Of a stretch of 16,457 bases of DNA, positions 9,001 through 14,079 are shown one piece after another. Source of the stretch: an uncultured Collinsella sp. (GTDB lineage: Bacteria; Actinomycetota; Coriobacteriia; Coriobacteriales; Coriobacteriaceae); assembly GCA_938023705.1 (NCBI GenBank), contig CALJDJ010000023.1, positions 1 through 16,457 of the forward strand. Direction: 5' to 3'. The translations under genes were made by a program, and so were the position numbers. How positions within the stretch are numbered: position 1 is the stretch's first letter; every line of letters starts with the position of its first letter. The notes under the pieces are model-generated. The model made no database searches. It was not told the origin of the DNA and was given only the letters and a program-made list of their open reading frames with translations.

Positions 9001-10829
9001 CCCGCATAGGTGAGCTTGCCGTTGGAGCCCACGCCAAACGACACCGCGGCGCCATCCTGCACCGTGAACGCACGCAGTGCCTCGCCATCCTTCCTGCCCC
9101 ACAGCTTGCCCACCAAGCCGCCGTAGTTGCCGCGCACGCTATTGTTGTTGTCCGTTCCGTTTTGCAACGTACTTGTATACGATCCGCCGCTGACGGTCAC
9201 ATCGCCGTTCGAGATGTCGAGCTCGCCGAACAGTCCGCCGGCAGAAGGAGCGACGCTCGTGTTGGATACGCTGAGATCCACGCCCTCGCCAAAGTCGAAG
9301 ATGTCGCCATTGATGGTGAACTTGCCGGCAAACGAGGCGTCGCCGATAAGGCCACCTGCATACGTGCCGGCCGATGATGACCCAACCGCGCGTGCAGGCT
9401 TGATGGTGATGGCATTGCCCGAGGCGTCTTTTCCGCTGTTATCCGTACCCACGGTAAGCGTGAGGTTGGCTGCCTTGCCGATAAAACCGCCGCTGGCGGT
9501 GGTGCCCTTGACGGTGAGCGCGTGTAGGTCGAGAGCCTCCGTGACGTTGACCATGGCACCTGCACTCGAGCCAACGAGGCCTACAACGCCACCGGCAAAG
9601 CCGCTCGTGGACTGGACGGTGGCGGCGGGAACATTGGTCAGGGTGCCGACGCTCAGGGTCGCACCGTCCTTGACTTCGCCTACGAGCAGCCCAGCGTTGT
9701 CAGAGCTCGTTTCGACGGTTCCGCCTGAGGCCAGATCGTTGGGGAACGTGACGGACTCAACCGTCAAGGCCCCGCTTTCGACCGTGTTACCAATCAAGCC
9801 AATGTTGCCCGTCGCATTCACCTTGAGAATCTTGTGGGAACCGGTGAAGCTATAGGTAACTTTCGCAGCAAGATAGCCCGTCGTCTCACCCAGGAGGGGT
9901 GCCGTCAAGACGGAAGTCGTATCATCCTTCTTATCAACGGGACCCGCGATGTCAACCGACGCGTTAAGCGTCTTACTCTCTTCGCTGTTTTCCGCACCGC
10001 TGACCTTCGAAGCGACCATCGGCGCGCTATAGCTAGTCGCGCCCACCCACTTCATCTTGACCATATTGTTTTGGTCGGTCAGCTTGAGGCTATTAAAAAC
10101 CGTCCGATCAGTCGTGAGCTCGACGGGACTATCAGCGCCATTCAGCGACCTATAGATCCTGCCTTCAAACGGATGCTCATCGCTGCCAAAGCCCTGGAAA
10201 GACATGCCGTTATTAGCCGACTCGGTGAGCTTCGCATCGCCCGTGATGATAACCTTGATCTGCGCATCATAGTAAAGCGAAGCGTCGGCGTTAGACAGGG
10301 CGGCGAACGCCTCCGACGACTTGACATTGAGGCTTTTGATTCCACTGTTATCTTCTTTGAGCACGATGTTTTCCGCACCATTAGCCTTGAGCAGCTCGAC
10401 AAGCTTTTTCAAATCCGTGATCGTCGCACCCGCCTGGGCCTCAGCGTCCTCCGAAGTCGCATCATCGGCATCTTGCTCGGCGTCGTCAGCGGCGGCATCG
10501 TCAGCGGCATCGTCGCCTTCCGTCTGGTCGCCCGTGGAATCGGAACCCATGGCGCTATCGGTGGTATCGCCTGCTGCAGCGTCATCCTTCGCCGCGTCAT
10601 CCCCAGCACTGTCGCTGTCGGCACCGGTATCACTCGACCCAGACCCGATCGTGACATCGCCGTTGGTCTCGCCGCCCTCGGCAGTATCCAACGCCTTCGC
10701 AGATGCGGCAGCAATCTCGTTCGAGATGTTCTGCCAGCCTGCCGCCACAGCAACCACCGTGGGCGAGCATGCTTGGAGCACCATGACCACCGTCATGAAC
10801 TCTGCGAGTATGCGCTTTGCCGTTCTCAT
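96..10829 (-). CDS. Giant exported GLUG-type beta-helix surface protein, 3577 aa
   Basis: This is a very large exported protein, probably an adhesin or surface matrix protein; the function is inferred from architecture only. Residues 1-30 form a signal peptide: basic MRTAKR, a hydrophobic core, and an A-V-A site after residue 29. Cys21 in LQAC resembles a poor lipobox. Residues 51-134 are an Asp/Ala/Glu/Ser linker. Residues about 205-2610 hold about 24 G-G-hydrophobic-x-G repeats like the GLUG motif, in clusters near 405-690, 945-1155, 1870-1925 and 2225-2610. Modules open with GFG-x4-PF-x-G (near 210 and 1795) or AT-[LI]-[ND]-GNG (near 875 and 2200). Residues from about 2800 on lack these repeats and look like beta-sandwich domains. 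There is no LPXTG motif, C-terminal span or SLH domain; it ends NLNGIDH. The ATG has AAGAGG 10 nt upstream and lies 40 nt after the preceding gene. Confidence 0.93.
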   Translation of the reverse strand: MRTAKRILAEFMTVVMVLQACSPTVVAVAAGWQNISNEIAAASAKALDTAEGGETNGDVTIGSGSSDTGADSDSAGDDAAKDDAAAGDTTDSAMGSDSTGDQTEGDDAADDAAADDAEQDADDATSEDAEAQAGATITDLKKLVELLKANGAENIVLKEDNSGIKSLNVKSSEAFAALSNADASLYYDAQIKVIITGDAKLTESANNGMSFQGFGSDEHPFEGRIYRSLNGADSPVELTTDRTVFNSLKLTDQNNMVKMKWVGATSYSAPMVASKVSGAENSEESKTLNASVDIAGPVDKKDDTTSVLTAPLLGETTGYLAAKVTYSFTGSHKILKVNATGNIGLIGNTVESGALTVESVTFPNDLASGGTVETSSDNAGLLVGEVKDGATLSVGTLTNVPAATVQSTSGFAGGVVGLVGSSAGAMVNVTEALDLHALTVKGTTASGGFIGKAANLTLTVGTDNSGKDASGNAITIKPARAVGSSSAGTYAGGLIGDASFAGKFTINGDIFDFGEGVDLSVSNTSVAPSAGGLFGELDISNGDVTVSGGSYTSTLQNGTDNNNSVRGNYGGLVGKLWGRKDGEALRAFTVQDGAAVSFGVGSNGKLTYAGGLVGYLGEGNGSPNESAVVIDDATVTCATSGYASNSGKYGGAVGVVDTKNVLEVRGLKVETAGNATIGGSNGGFAGVVGSSWRGIVKFSGVTDLSDARFAENDHTAQLVYENFNSLIFAAGSGSDGGATAGDITKWQYKRPTTQVKIDDIYSYGQVIRLGSGLSNDLITINDSHQCIFKSNLVKTGGAFVLAGVDDFAKLAITWQTSGYFSAVEDVADDNFAQIPSTNITLSADINLSGTGLTGLTKDRQPKEQAGVNENNHSFTATLNGNGHTISLAVGEPYGMRGNSEVSATSDGNGKIYRHGRLGLFAAINGATVSDVTIAGSMKFDNGAAIDAGSLAGTIAGGLTLSGATCKTNIACDDTFANDVNINDVNIGGIAGSVSTASTVTFGGSSKAQATIAATKTLNGNIRIGGAIGYVGDYASTFNVTGLEAGGKIETGNCASGKIAQVGGLIGCIAQGKQENVTNKTNVATVNIAGLVFDSFAMSVGKNGDKLNGAGGLLGYSWGNAVVTIGDNSVNKDVNSYALRTTKASITAENSKELGGLVYAASGHWVINDYAIDLSGATINASNAEMLGLLVGRGSRVADGIYGSEPYAGLYLEDKAYWGTAYRVEGIHVAEAKSIKKFDEWVGDGRKPGSKLIDAEWNTVVSLHTKDDVNNGKLDMSGNPGSDNSYHNRTDFGNSRKTNAWTRYYYNLDKAYTVVGSNSKNSSASSWMDRPEYLLLWCACLYAPPAIQGYIIPGNREIFKGNNIGTNGSEGVAINLEGYSFYPTNPTSNSTVTVKNATITFHYSDIKAEQEGNKKNNEATQHENMHCALIRTHTGDLKVENVTLAGTVGSVVSDWGSSSGALVCRYIYGPVKKTNVAQITINGLVLDGLAVDGVTNATQYAPLLINQMQTLVNLDAKNISVTDSYNNGTKKKIAATSLFGELGVGDKANQVIAKFEKISLPSQTDNSIFTHASLLESFGYATGGTGSADYTFTADAAQNDKVTYGSEIDRKGTEYSGKQLWYYDEATYGTPNGLVKAGDKTANVDAPVFGDYLPYVYKGKATESNVQYHEIKVNQRIPKLITGCGTYGDPYTVKDATEMNAIANYINNSVALDGWEVTIAADQSALCTRRSDQSTNNEVTYVYKQANGTDKKWERKIGDKTDPEQTLSDETVRRYIQSAYYSIEPDKDSKITVDAASFGGFGNKANPFRGVIVGDLGASTATIEIENNKGELRGLVPYSYGSVVRNLNINYVNESAAITYSAKDADGAPTAFFGGVIGCILGGDNIIDGVVVNGATADNPTTGFTVTGGGTKSHLVPVGGYVGAIAGGGVIFRNMSGTSWRAGTSDKSQGLGTGNFRQYDNPYVGRVIDGYAFSEGCKVENGNASYKINELTNKGTACVTTTGTDNKYIGTDAEAPVTTVENAQGLLVLSAIISSGAGAGAAHTDYANYGVFRGSKAYWGSDKQDPAINGYLFGNKEYGKVRNASYDCVGKPASAAGDFETAKNDDQKAPGKQGWHGPLDHDDDVNSPYLVASYAADYQTGYVCASKSIGMSLEFKENATYDMTGYGTGYVGLSGRYYSNACSSNEASTDRDRITPHVATIDGNGAIITVGAKDATYGVVEYADDDYKVSGVGGLFSTVMFTSTNVGQSVTANDGAQVKDLTFSNCNVSLTYKDANGSIASGPASNDLIGTGLLAGATANYDGNTRGVYRNVQMKNCTVLGAKSVGGLLGSSGRTSRRTDNDVTYMVNFGSGTQAPANLYDCSYTGLSVTGEKYVGGYVGAIASPCSVWTTAATGVYEKTIGKNSTITATGTTPYVGGVFGYTSSNVSVNTKIGITEAVASSTAVISGVNVLATGSNTDKYMGAGGVVGSAYRGVISISNVRIDAGGDAKSAIIGDATGTNNSIRNAGGLIGEVTSSGSPNTYWFEDCSVENINIAGTDQCSGGLIGYYFSNVNIACNNIAIECATIKGRWSGGLLGAINSGADVINVTNTKVSNTTFGGTSNGGIAGDGRGQFHLVNVLMDSNTYKLGSKQGVLLGEVDTNGYSLSAAGVNVKLGNGKTTRDLPPMVYTTNTAAVNRKTYIAFGDYKDTLRAPDEGTTLYGADDTATTAASPYVTTSPVSTLAVRASDNDTTDRYLFGDGATIDTAATVQSEAGTGVADRYTYTNIGGINDNGAYQNKSSYDASSVASKFNSNNDTSSNQATTDFSVLVISGNDNTTVKSYLNIVTNGGFSDACRLNNENGTNPHVTAKAEVFQLKDGVFVKDDDASNNPTLRVVNNGKNNMSFSPSSDWDNGKGRFTLLTVTFTEAGQSYNVQVPIIVKRKLEIDFTATYDYGTKFKESDYANLGKDAHVLTSFGEPMTGLLTWTYNSANGKEVDFGWDSYMAAGGSMKGLGKSILFNGADGRLPQGSQLALIDANVDGRAGGREYHYTVGEGGATSVSLSGNDGFKDSAGNPYQERWLSEILDVSATQDGAGTWTVCDNEAEATAKAKLDGKWTLFKVAGADVPSNSRYTLEVPKDNGKEQRASESVYLVVNVSKSGDGVTQANINGFTASSIDSNSSGARISWNLHHVLRTDGSDDIQNSTASTYSILSNYEQNVVDKKDGACIPVSKSEDGAAYVLSLDVMDTVTFSPSQYYTESDHLFYQLDTSLCRYCANNNLMGVSSFPSGTSAIAKFYVAIGNQNYRWNGSDWEPYDASTPAFTQIVTDTGDDSLRLTLDHDLAGIRKRAAGGSFTVRTVVEEIRLTPDGCNKVISLSKQSGEDACTKMSYTAKLSTRDSGLATSSLAMTKRGNVGYYRMDTGDTTITLSAPEKSQLGINVDDLRPIANGTIGLGATYELGGLSNAAEAIANADSVVYTLALQRRGTDGTYESVTDDISNYVTVTESKLAAVAPSGSTITFTDSKENGKFRTQNGDTTFNLPFTVKVNTQAEQRDQFYANYRLVMTASLVTGSTASATPQSPDYVTYTLTRVNLNGIDH
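3010..9605 (-). repeat. Array of GLUG-like repeats inside the giant gene
   Basis: About 24 copies of a short degenerate protein motif, typically [YVS]-x-G-G-[LVFI]-[IVLA]-G followed by a strand, were read directly from the translation. Examples are YAGGLIGDAS, NYGGLVGKL, QVGGLIGCI, SVGGLLGSS, YVGGYVGAI and WSGGLLGAI. Spacing is irregular, roughly 20-60 residues. The copies differ enough at DNA level that this is a protein repeat, not a tandem DNA repeat. Such arrays in other giant bacterial surface proteins are thought to form right-handed beta-helices. Confidence 0.8.
10428..10679 (-). repeat. Acidic Asp/Ala low-complexity linker (codons 51-134 of the giant gene)
   Basis: About 84 residues are dominated by Asp, Ala, Glu, Ser, Gly and Thr, with runs such as DDAADDAAADDAEQDADD and almost no hydrophobic or basic residues. 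It directly follows the signal peptide and precedes the first folded segment (TDLKKLVELLKANG). It is probably disordered and strongly negative, as expected for a spacer crossing the cell wall. Confidence 0.75.
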
Positions 10830-10850
10830 CGATTCCGTACCTCTTATCCT

Positions 10851-10871
10851 AAAAACTCCGCTTCCAGAGTT
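10851..10871 (-). terminator. Candidate weak terminator/attenuator before the giant gene
   Basis: In the minus-strand RNA, AACUCUG pairs with CGGAGUU around a GAAG loop (7 bp including one G-U pair), and the U-run continues for three more bases. The hairpin begins inside the TAA stop codon of the upstream gene and fills much of the 40-nt gap before the giant gene. The G-U pair makes it specific to this strand. The stem is short, so it would give partial termination at most; no function is shown. Confidence 0.3.
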
Positions 10872-11814
10872 ATTGAGTCTCCGTCGTGCCCGTCAGGGTA
10901 GTTCCGCTCACGCTAATGCCCAGGTCACCCCAGCCACCGGGCGTTTTGCCGTCCGCTCGGTAAAAGTTGACGACCATCGAACCCGGCTCCATGGTGAACG
11001 TAGCCTTGCGGGCTGCAGCATCCACCGTCGCGCCATGGTTGGTCTCGAAGAACGGATCGATCTCCACGTTCTCCCCCCACGTGAGCGTGACGTTTGCCGG
11101 TGCGCCCGTAACCGTCACACGGTAGTTGTACGCAGCGTAATCAGCAAACTTGCCAGCCTCATCAACCAGCGCGCCCTCAACCGCAGCGGTTTTGACCTCG
11201 GCCTTCTTTGACGGCACGACTTTCGCCGCCAGACAGGTGAGCTCGGTGCCGGGGCTCTCCTTCGAAACAACCATGGCCTTAATCACAAAGTAGGCATGTC
11301 CCAACTTGTCCTCAGGAAAGGTCACGGTGTAATCGTTCTTGGTAGGCTGATTCTCCGGAAGCTTGACGTTTCCGGCGGGTTGGGGCGCATAGCTCCACGT
11401 GGCACCATCGAGCCCATACCCCTCGACCGTCAAGGTATACGTCACGTTTTTATCGTTGCAGAAGTTGCTGTTGCTCAGCAAATAGTTATAGATGCTAAAG
11501 GTGAAGCTGCACTGCTTGTTGTTGGGATATACCGTAACGGAGCGCTGGGCGCGGTCGAGCTCGTCGTTGCCAGGCGCACTCATATAGCCCGTGAGCAGGT
11601 CGCTCGCAAACAGGCTCTGCGCGGTGCCCGTTGCGGCGACGGACTTTAGAAATCCGTTGGCGGTGTAGGCGGAATAGGTAAAGTAACCACCCGTCACGAG
11701 CGCCACGGCGCAAGCAAGTGCGATTGCTGCCACAACCAGCTTATTCTTGGCTAGGCTCTTGCTTTTTGCCAGCTGCTCGCGCTCGGCATCCTGCTGCTTC
11801 TCTCGCTTCTCCAT
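10870..11814 (-). CDS. TasA/camelysin-like membrane-anchored surface protein, 314 aa
   Basis: This is a predicted surface subunit with a single membrane span. The highly charged N-terminus (residues 1-25, rich in Lys, Glu, Gln, Arg) should stay in the cytoplasm. Residues 25-43 form the span, ending GGYF. The rest is extracellular and beta-rich. SLFASDLL (67-74), an FSIYNYLLSN...VTYTLTV stretch and a late Val/Thr-rich LTWGENVEI segment recall a family of TasA/camelysin-like hypothetical proteins in gut Firmicutes; this resemblance is from memory. No SipW-type signal peptidase gene is in the window, and the span could serve as anchor or signal. The ATG lies 14 nt after the upstream stop codon, with AGGAGAGG as a ribosome site. 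It is third in the operon and separated from the giant gene by 40 nt. Confidence 0.88.
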   Translation of the reverse strand: MEKREKQQDAEREQLAKSKSLAKNKLVVAAIALACAVALVTGGYFTYSAYTANGFLKSVAATGTAQSLFASDLLTGYMSAPGNDELDRAQRSVTVYPNNKQCSFTFSIYNYLLSNSNFCNDKNVTYTLTVEGYGLDGATWSYAPQPAGNVKLPENQPTKNDYTVTFPEDKLGHAYFVIKAMVVSKESPGTELTCLAAKVVPSKKAEVKTAAVEGALVDEAGKFADYAAYNYRVTVTGAPANVTLTWGENVEIDPFFETNHGATVDAAARKATFTMEPGSMVVNFYRADGKTPGGWGDLGISVSGTTLTGTTETQ

Positions 11815-11828
11815 GTGCGCCCCCTCTC

Positions 11829-12668
11829 CTACTTACCGCTCGTGTTGCGCGCGATCAGGTAGATCACATCGGTCTCTTTGGCGCTCTCGTCCCACGAAAG
11901 CTTGATGATAAAGTTGAGCGTGTCATTGTCAGTCGAGCCGTCGAGCGTCTTAGCGTTGAGTTCGCTCTTGCCGAATTTCTTGTATCGGTAGAGCGGGCGC
12001 GCGTTGCGCTGGACGTTTTGATAGTCCTTGAACGTAGGGTCGCTTGCGCCCTCGCCCGGCACGGCTGCCAGACCGTCGTTCTCCTTGTTGATATATTCGA
12101 AGCTCGTAAGCAGGTTCTCTCCGGTTGCTTTCCAGCTATAAGATTTGCCGTCTGCGGTACCGCTCACGTCGGGCGTCTGGAGCGCAGACGTGTTCTCGGC
12201 TCTGTACAGCTCAATAGTGAGACCTGTAATGTTGGTCGTATTCGCGAGTTGCAGCTCAAAACCGTCACCGCCCGTTTGCACGCAAAACGCGCGCTTGAGC
12301 GTCACCGTGTTGCCAGTCTTGGTATCGCCGTATTCGGGGTTGTAGCTCAGGTCGATCTGCTCTGTTGCCGTAGCGTTGGGGCCCAGCACTTTGAGCTCTG
12401 CCGGCTCCTTGATCTTGCCGACGGTGGAGCCGCGATTGGCATCGACGAACCATCCGAGCGTCAATCCCAGCAACACGAGAAGCACGGTAAGCAAGCCCAT
12501 GATGGCAAGGGATTCGCGACGGTGGCCGCTCACCCAAGCCTTGATACGCTCGATGCGGCCAGCCGGACGCGCTTCGCCGTGCGAGCCGAACCCGTTGCCG
12601 CCGGGGTTTGCCGCTCCTTCGTTGTGTTTGATATCGCCCTGCTCGCGGGCATTAAGCTGCTCGTCCAT
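11829..12668 (-). CDS. TasA/camelysin-like membrane-anchored surface protein, 279 aa
   Basis: The polar N-terminus (residues 1-52, with basic RIKAW and RRES just before the membrane) is followed by one span at about 54-74 that ends GWF, then an extracellular domain of about 200 residues. The GWFVDANR...G pattern right after the span matches the AWFAANNR...G of the neighbouring upstream protein, suggesting related subunits. The C-terminus (NFIIKLSWDES...ETDVIYLIAR) recalls a recurring tail in TasA-like hypothetical proteins of gut bacteria, from memory. The ATG abuts the TAA stop codon of the preceding gene (TAA|ATG, no gap). Its AAGGAGG ribosome site at 12680-12686 lies inside that gene, so translation is probably coupled. 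Function is unknown; a role in a surface fibre or complex is inferred. Confidence 0.88.
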   Translation of the reverse strand: MDEQLNAREQGDIKHNEGAANPGGNGFGSHGEARPAGRIERIKAWVSGHRRESLAIMGLLTVLLVLLGLTLGWFVDANRGSTVGKIKEPAELKVLGPNATATEQIDLSYNPEYGDTKTGNTVTLKRAFCVQTGGDGFELQLANTTNITGLTIELYRAENTSALQTPDVSGTADGKSYSWKATGENLLTSFEYINKENDGLAAVPGEGASDPTFKDYQNVQRNARPLYRYKKFGKSELNAKTLDGSTDNDTLNFIIKLSWDESAKETDVIYLIARNTSGK

Positions 12669-13760
12669 TTATTTATCCGCCTCCTTGGCGGTAAAGCGCA
12701 CGCGAATGTACTTGACGTTCTTGCCGATAATCTCGTCGGCGTTGTTGTAATAATTGGCGCAGGTTTCCACATCCGCAGAGGACATGCCGGCTCCGACAGG
12801 CGGAACCGCGCTAGGCGCCTGACCTGGCACGCTCGTGCTATCGGCGCGGAAATAGCACGCGTGGTTATTGTTGATGTCGCCGACGAGGGTCGTGTATCCC
12901 CCCTCGTCGCCTGTGTTAGCGAAAAGGTTGCCACCGTAGCCGGCGTTGCCCGTGCGAACATAGCTCTTGAACTGCTCCGGCCAAATCCAGTAGAGGGTTT
13001 TGGTGACGGTTTCGGTCGTATTGTTTGAGCCCTCAGCACGAAAGCTCTTCGCCGGAATGGTAAAGCTCTGTGTGATGACGGTGACGCTCGCTCCGTCCTG
13101 GGTCACCGTGGTTGTCGTGGGAACCAGCGGATTGGAGTAAAAGCCAGAGGTGTCTTTGCCCTGGAAAACCAAGATATGGCCGCGCACCAGATTTTTAAGC
13201 GAGTTGATGATCTCTTCATTTTTCGATGCGTCCGTAGCAGTGCCGTCCGTGCCCGCAACGCTCGTCTGGACAGAAATCTCCCAGGTCATCTCCACCGTAA
13301 TATCGTGCAGGTCGTTGCAGAGCGGCTTGACGTTGAGCTGAAGCTGGCCCGCCGACCCCGGAGAAAGACTGCCATCGGCACTCATGTTATTGAGGTTGAA
13401 AAGATTGTTCACGGCAAGGCTTGTACTGTCCGACGCGTAGTTGTCCTGGGCGTCGTACTTACCTGCCGTGCCGCCCTGCGTTCCCGAGAGCACAAACCGT
13501 GGGCCCTTCGCCCCGATCGTACTCCCCGTGGCACTCACTCGGTTATTCGCGGCAAACCAGGCCAGGCATGCAAAGATGGCAACGATGGCGGCCAGCACAA
13601 ACAGACCGCTCACCAGGAAATCCTTCCAGAAATCCTTGAGGGTCCGCACATGCTCGTCGGCAGCTTGGCGGTACTCGGCCGCCGTCTTGTGCTGCTGGAG
13701 CTCGCTATGTCGGTCCATGCCACTCATCGTTTGCGTTTGCCCTGCTAGCGGGCGTGCCAT
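12669..13760 (-). CDS. TasA/camelysin-like membrane-anchored surface protein, 363 aa, first gene of operon
   Basis: The cytoplasmic N-terminus (about 48 residues, His/Gln/Lys-rich) is followed by a single span at about 49-68 ending AWFAANNRVSATG, and then an extracellular domain. LYWIWPEQF near 254-262 recalls the W-x-WP motif of TasA/camelysin-type proteins. The remainder is Thr/Ser/Asn-rich and beta-like. The start is uncertain: ATG at 13760 is preceded by GGAAAGG with no spacing at all, and ATG codons 12 (13727) and 15 (13718) are alternatives without good ribosome sites. The membrane span is the same for all three. It is the promoter-proximal gene of the operon and ends exactly where the next gene begins. 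Function is unknown. Confidence 0.87.
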   Translation of the reverse strand: MARPLAGQTQTMSGMDRHSELQQHKTAAEYRQAADEHVRTLKDFWKDFLVSGLFVLAAIVAIFACLAWFAANNRVSATGSTIGAKGPRFVLSGTQGGTAGKYDAQDNYASDSTSLAVNNLFNLNNMSADGSLSPGSAGQLQLNVKPLCNDLHDITVEMTWEISVQTSVAGTDGTATDASKNEEIINSLKNLVRGHILVFQGKDTSGFYSNPLVPTTTTVTQDGASVTVITQSFTIPAKSFRAEGSNNTTETVTKTLYWIWPEQFKSYVRTGNAGYGGNLFANTGDEGGYTTLVGDINNNHACYFRADSTSVPGQAPSAVPPVGAGMSSADVETCANYYNNADEIIGKNVKYIRVRFTAKEADK

Positions 13761-13811
13761 CCTTTCCGCTCGGTCGCGTTTATCCGTTGTTCGCAGGTAG
13801 AGAATTCAGGC

Positions 13812-13839
13812 AGAATACAACACCGTACGATAAGGTAAA
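13812..13839 (-). promoter_or_regulatory. Candidate sigma-70-type promoter of the surface operon
   Basis: On the minus strand TTTACC (13834-13839) and TATTCT (13812-13817) are spaced by 16 nt. Each matches 4 of 6 consensus bases. Transcription would start near 13805, giving a leader of about 45 nt. This is the best pair seen in the gap, but it is weak. Confidence 0.3.
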
Positions 13840-13931
13840 AGAATAGCATTGACCTGCGGCTTGCTCCACAACGCAAGCCTTAATGATGTCTTAAAGATTA
13901 CGAACAGCAGCCACGCCCATATGCCAAGGAC

Positions 13932-13962
13932 TTGGTGCAAACTAATCTGCCCCCTGCACCAA
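13932..13962. promoter_or_regulatory. Inverted repeat TTGGTGCA-N15-TGCACCAA, possible operator
   Basis: Perfect 8-bp arms (13932-13939 and 13955-13962) flank a 15-bp centre. It lies about 95 bp upstream of the candidate -35 box of the surface operon and touches the outer end of the terminator-like hairpin 13963-14005. It may be a regulator site or an extra hairpin of the terminator. Confidence 0.3.
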
Positions 13963-14005
13963 AACCGGGGTGGGGCCCGCTGTTCTTGCAGGCCCCACCC
14001 CGGTT
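13963..14005 (-). terminator. GC-rich hairpin, second terminator candidate after the oxidoreductase
   Basis: A perfect 15-bp inverted repeat (13963-13977 with 13991-14005) has a 13-nt loop. In the minus-strand RNA the stem ends in UU and is followed by UUGG, giving a run of four U. It lies about 75 nt past the oxidoreductase stop codon and could also block read-through into the surface operon. Confidence 0.55.
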
Positions 14006-14034
14006 GATGGTCTATGTGCGCAGGGACGCAGTCG

Positions 14035-14064
14035 GGCGGGGCGGATCCGTGCTACCGCCCCGCC
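14035..14064 (-). terminator. GC-rich hairpin just after the oxidoreductase gene
   Basis: Perfect 10-bp arms GGCGGGGCGG (14035-14044) and CCGCCCCGCC (14055-14064) enclose a 10-nt loop, 15 nt after the stop codon. No U-tract follows on the minus strand, so it may act together with the next hairpin or protect the mRNA 3' end rather than terminate alone. Confidence 0.4.
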
Positions 14065-14079
14065 TGGCCGCGAAGTTAA

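Larger units (their letters stand above)
13761..14079. other. Intergenic region between oxidoreductase and surface operon
   Basis: These 319 bases hold no convincing gene. From right to left they contain two GC-rich hairpins that probably end the oxidoreductase transcript, an 8-bp inverted repeat, and an AT-richer stretch (about 13800-13910) with the candidate promoter of the surface operon. A 7-bp inverted repeat, CGCAGGT (13792-13798) and ACCTGCG (13852-13858), flanks that promoter. Confidence 0.6.

Noticed and set aside
9127..9855. Plus-strand open frames opposite the giant gene, such as 9127-9855, 4242-5027, 7611-8657 and 9834-10901
   Set aside because: They lie fully antisense to a continuous 3577-codon frame with clear protein motifs. 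Their translations are low-complexity or Arg/Ala-rich without recognisable domains, and no ribosome sites support them.
11718..13028. 436-residue plus-strand open frame across two small surface genes
   Set aside because: It is antisense to two genes with clear membrane spans and operon spacing. The frame stays open because of high G+C, and its product shows no domain.
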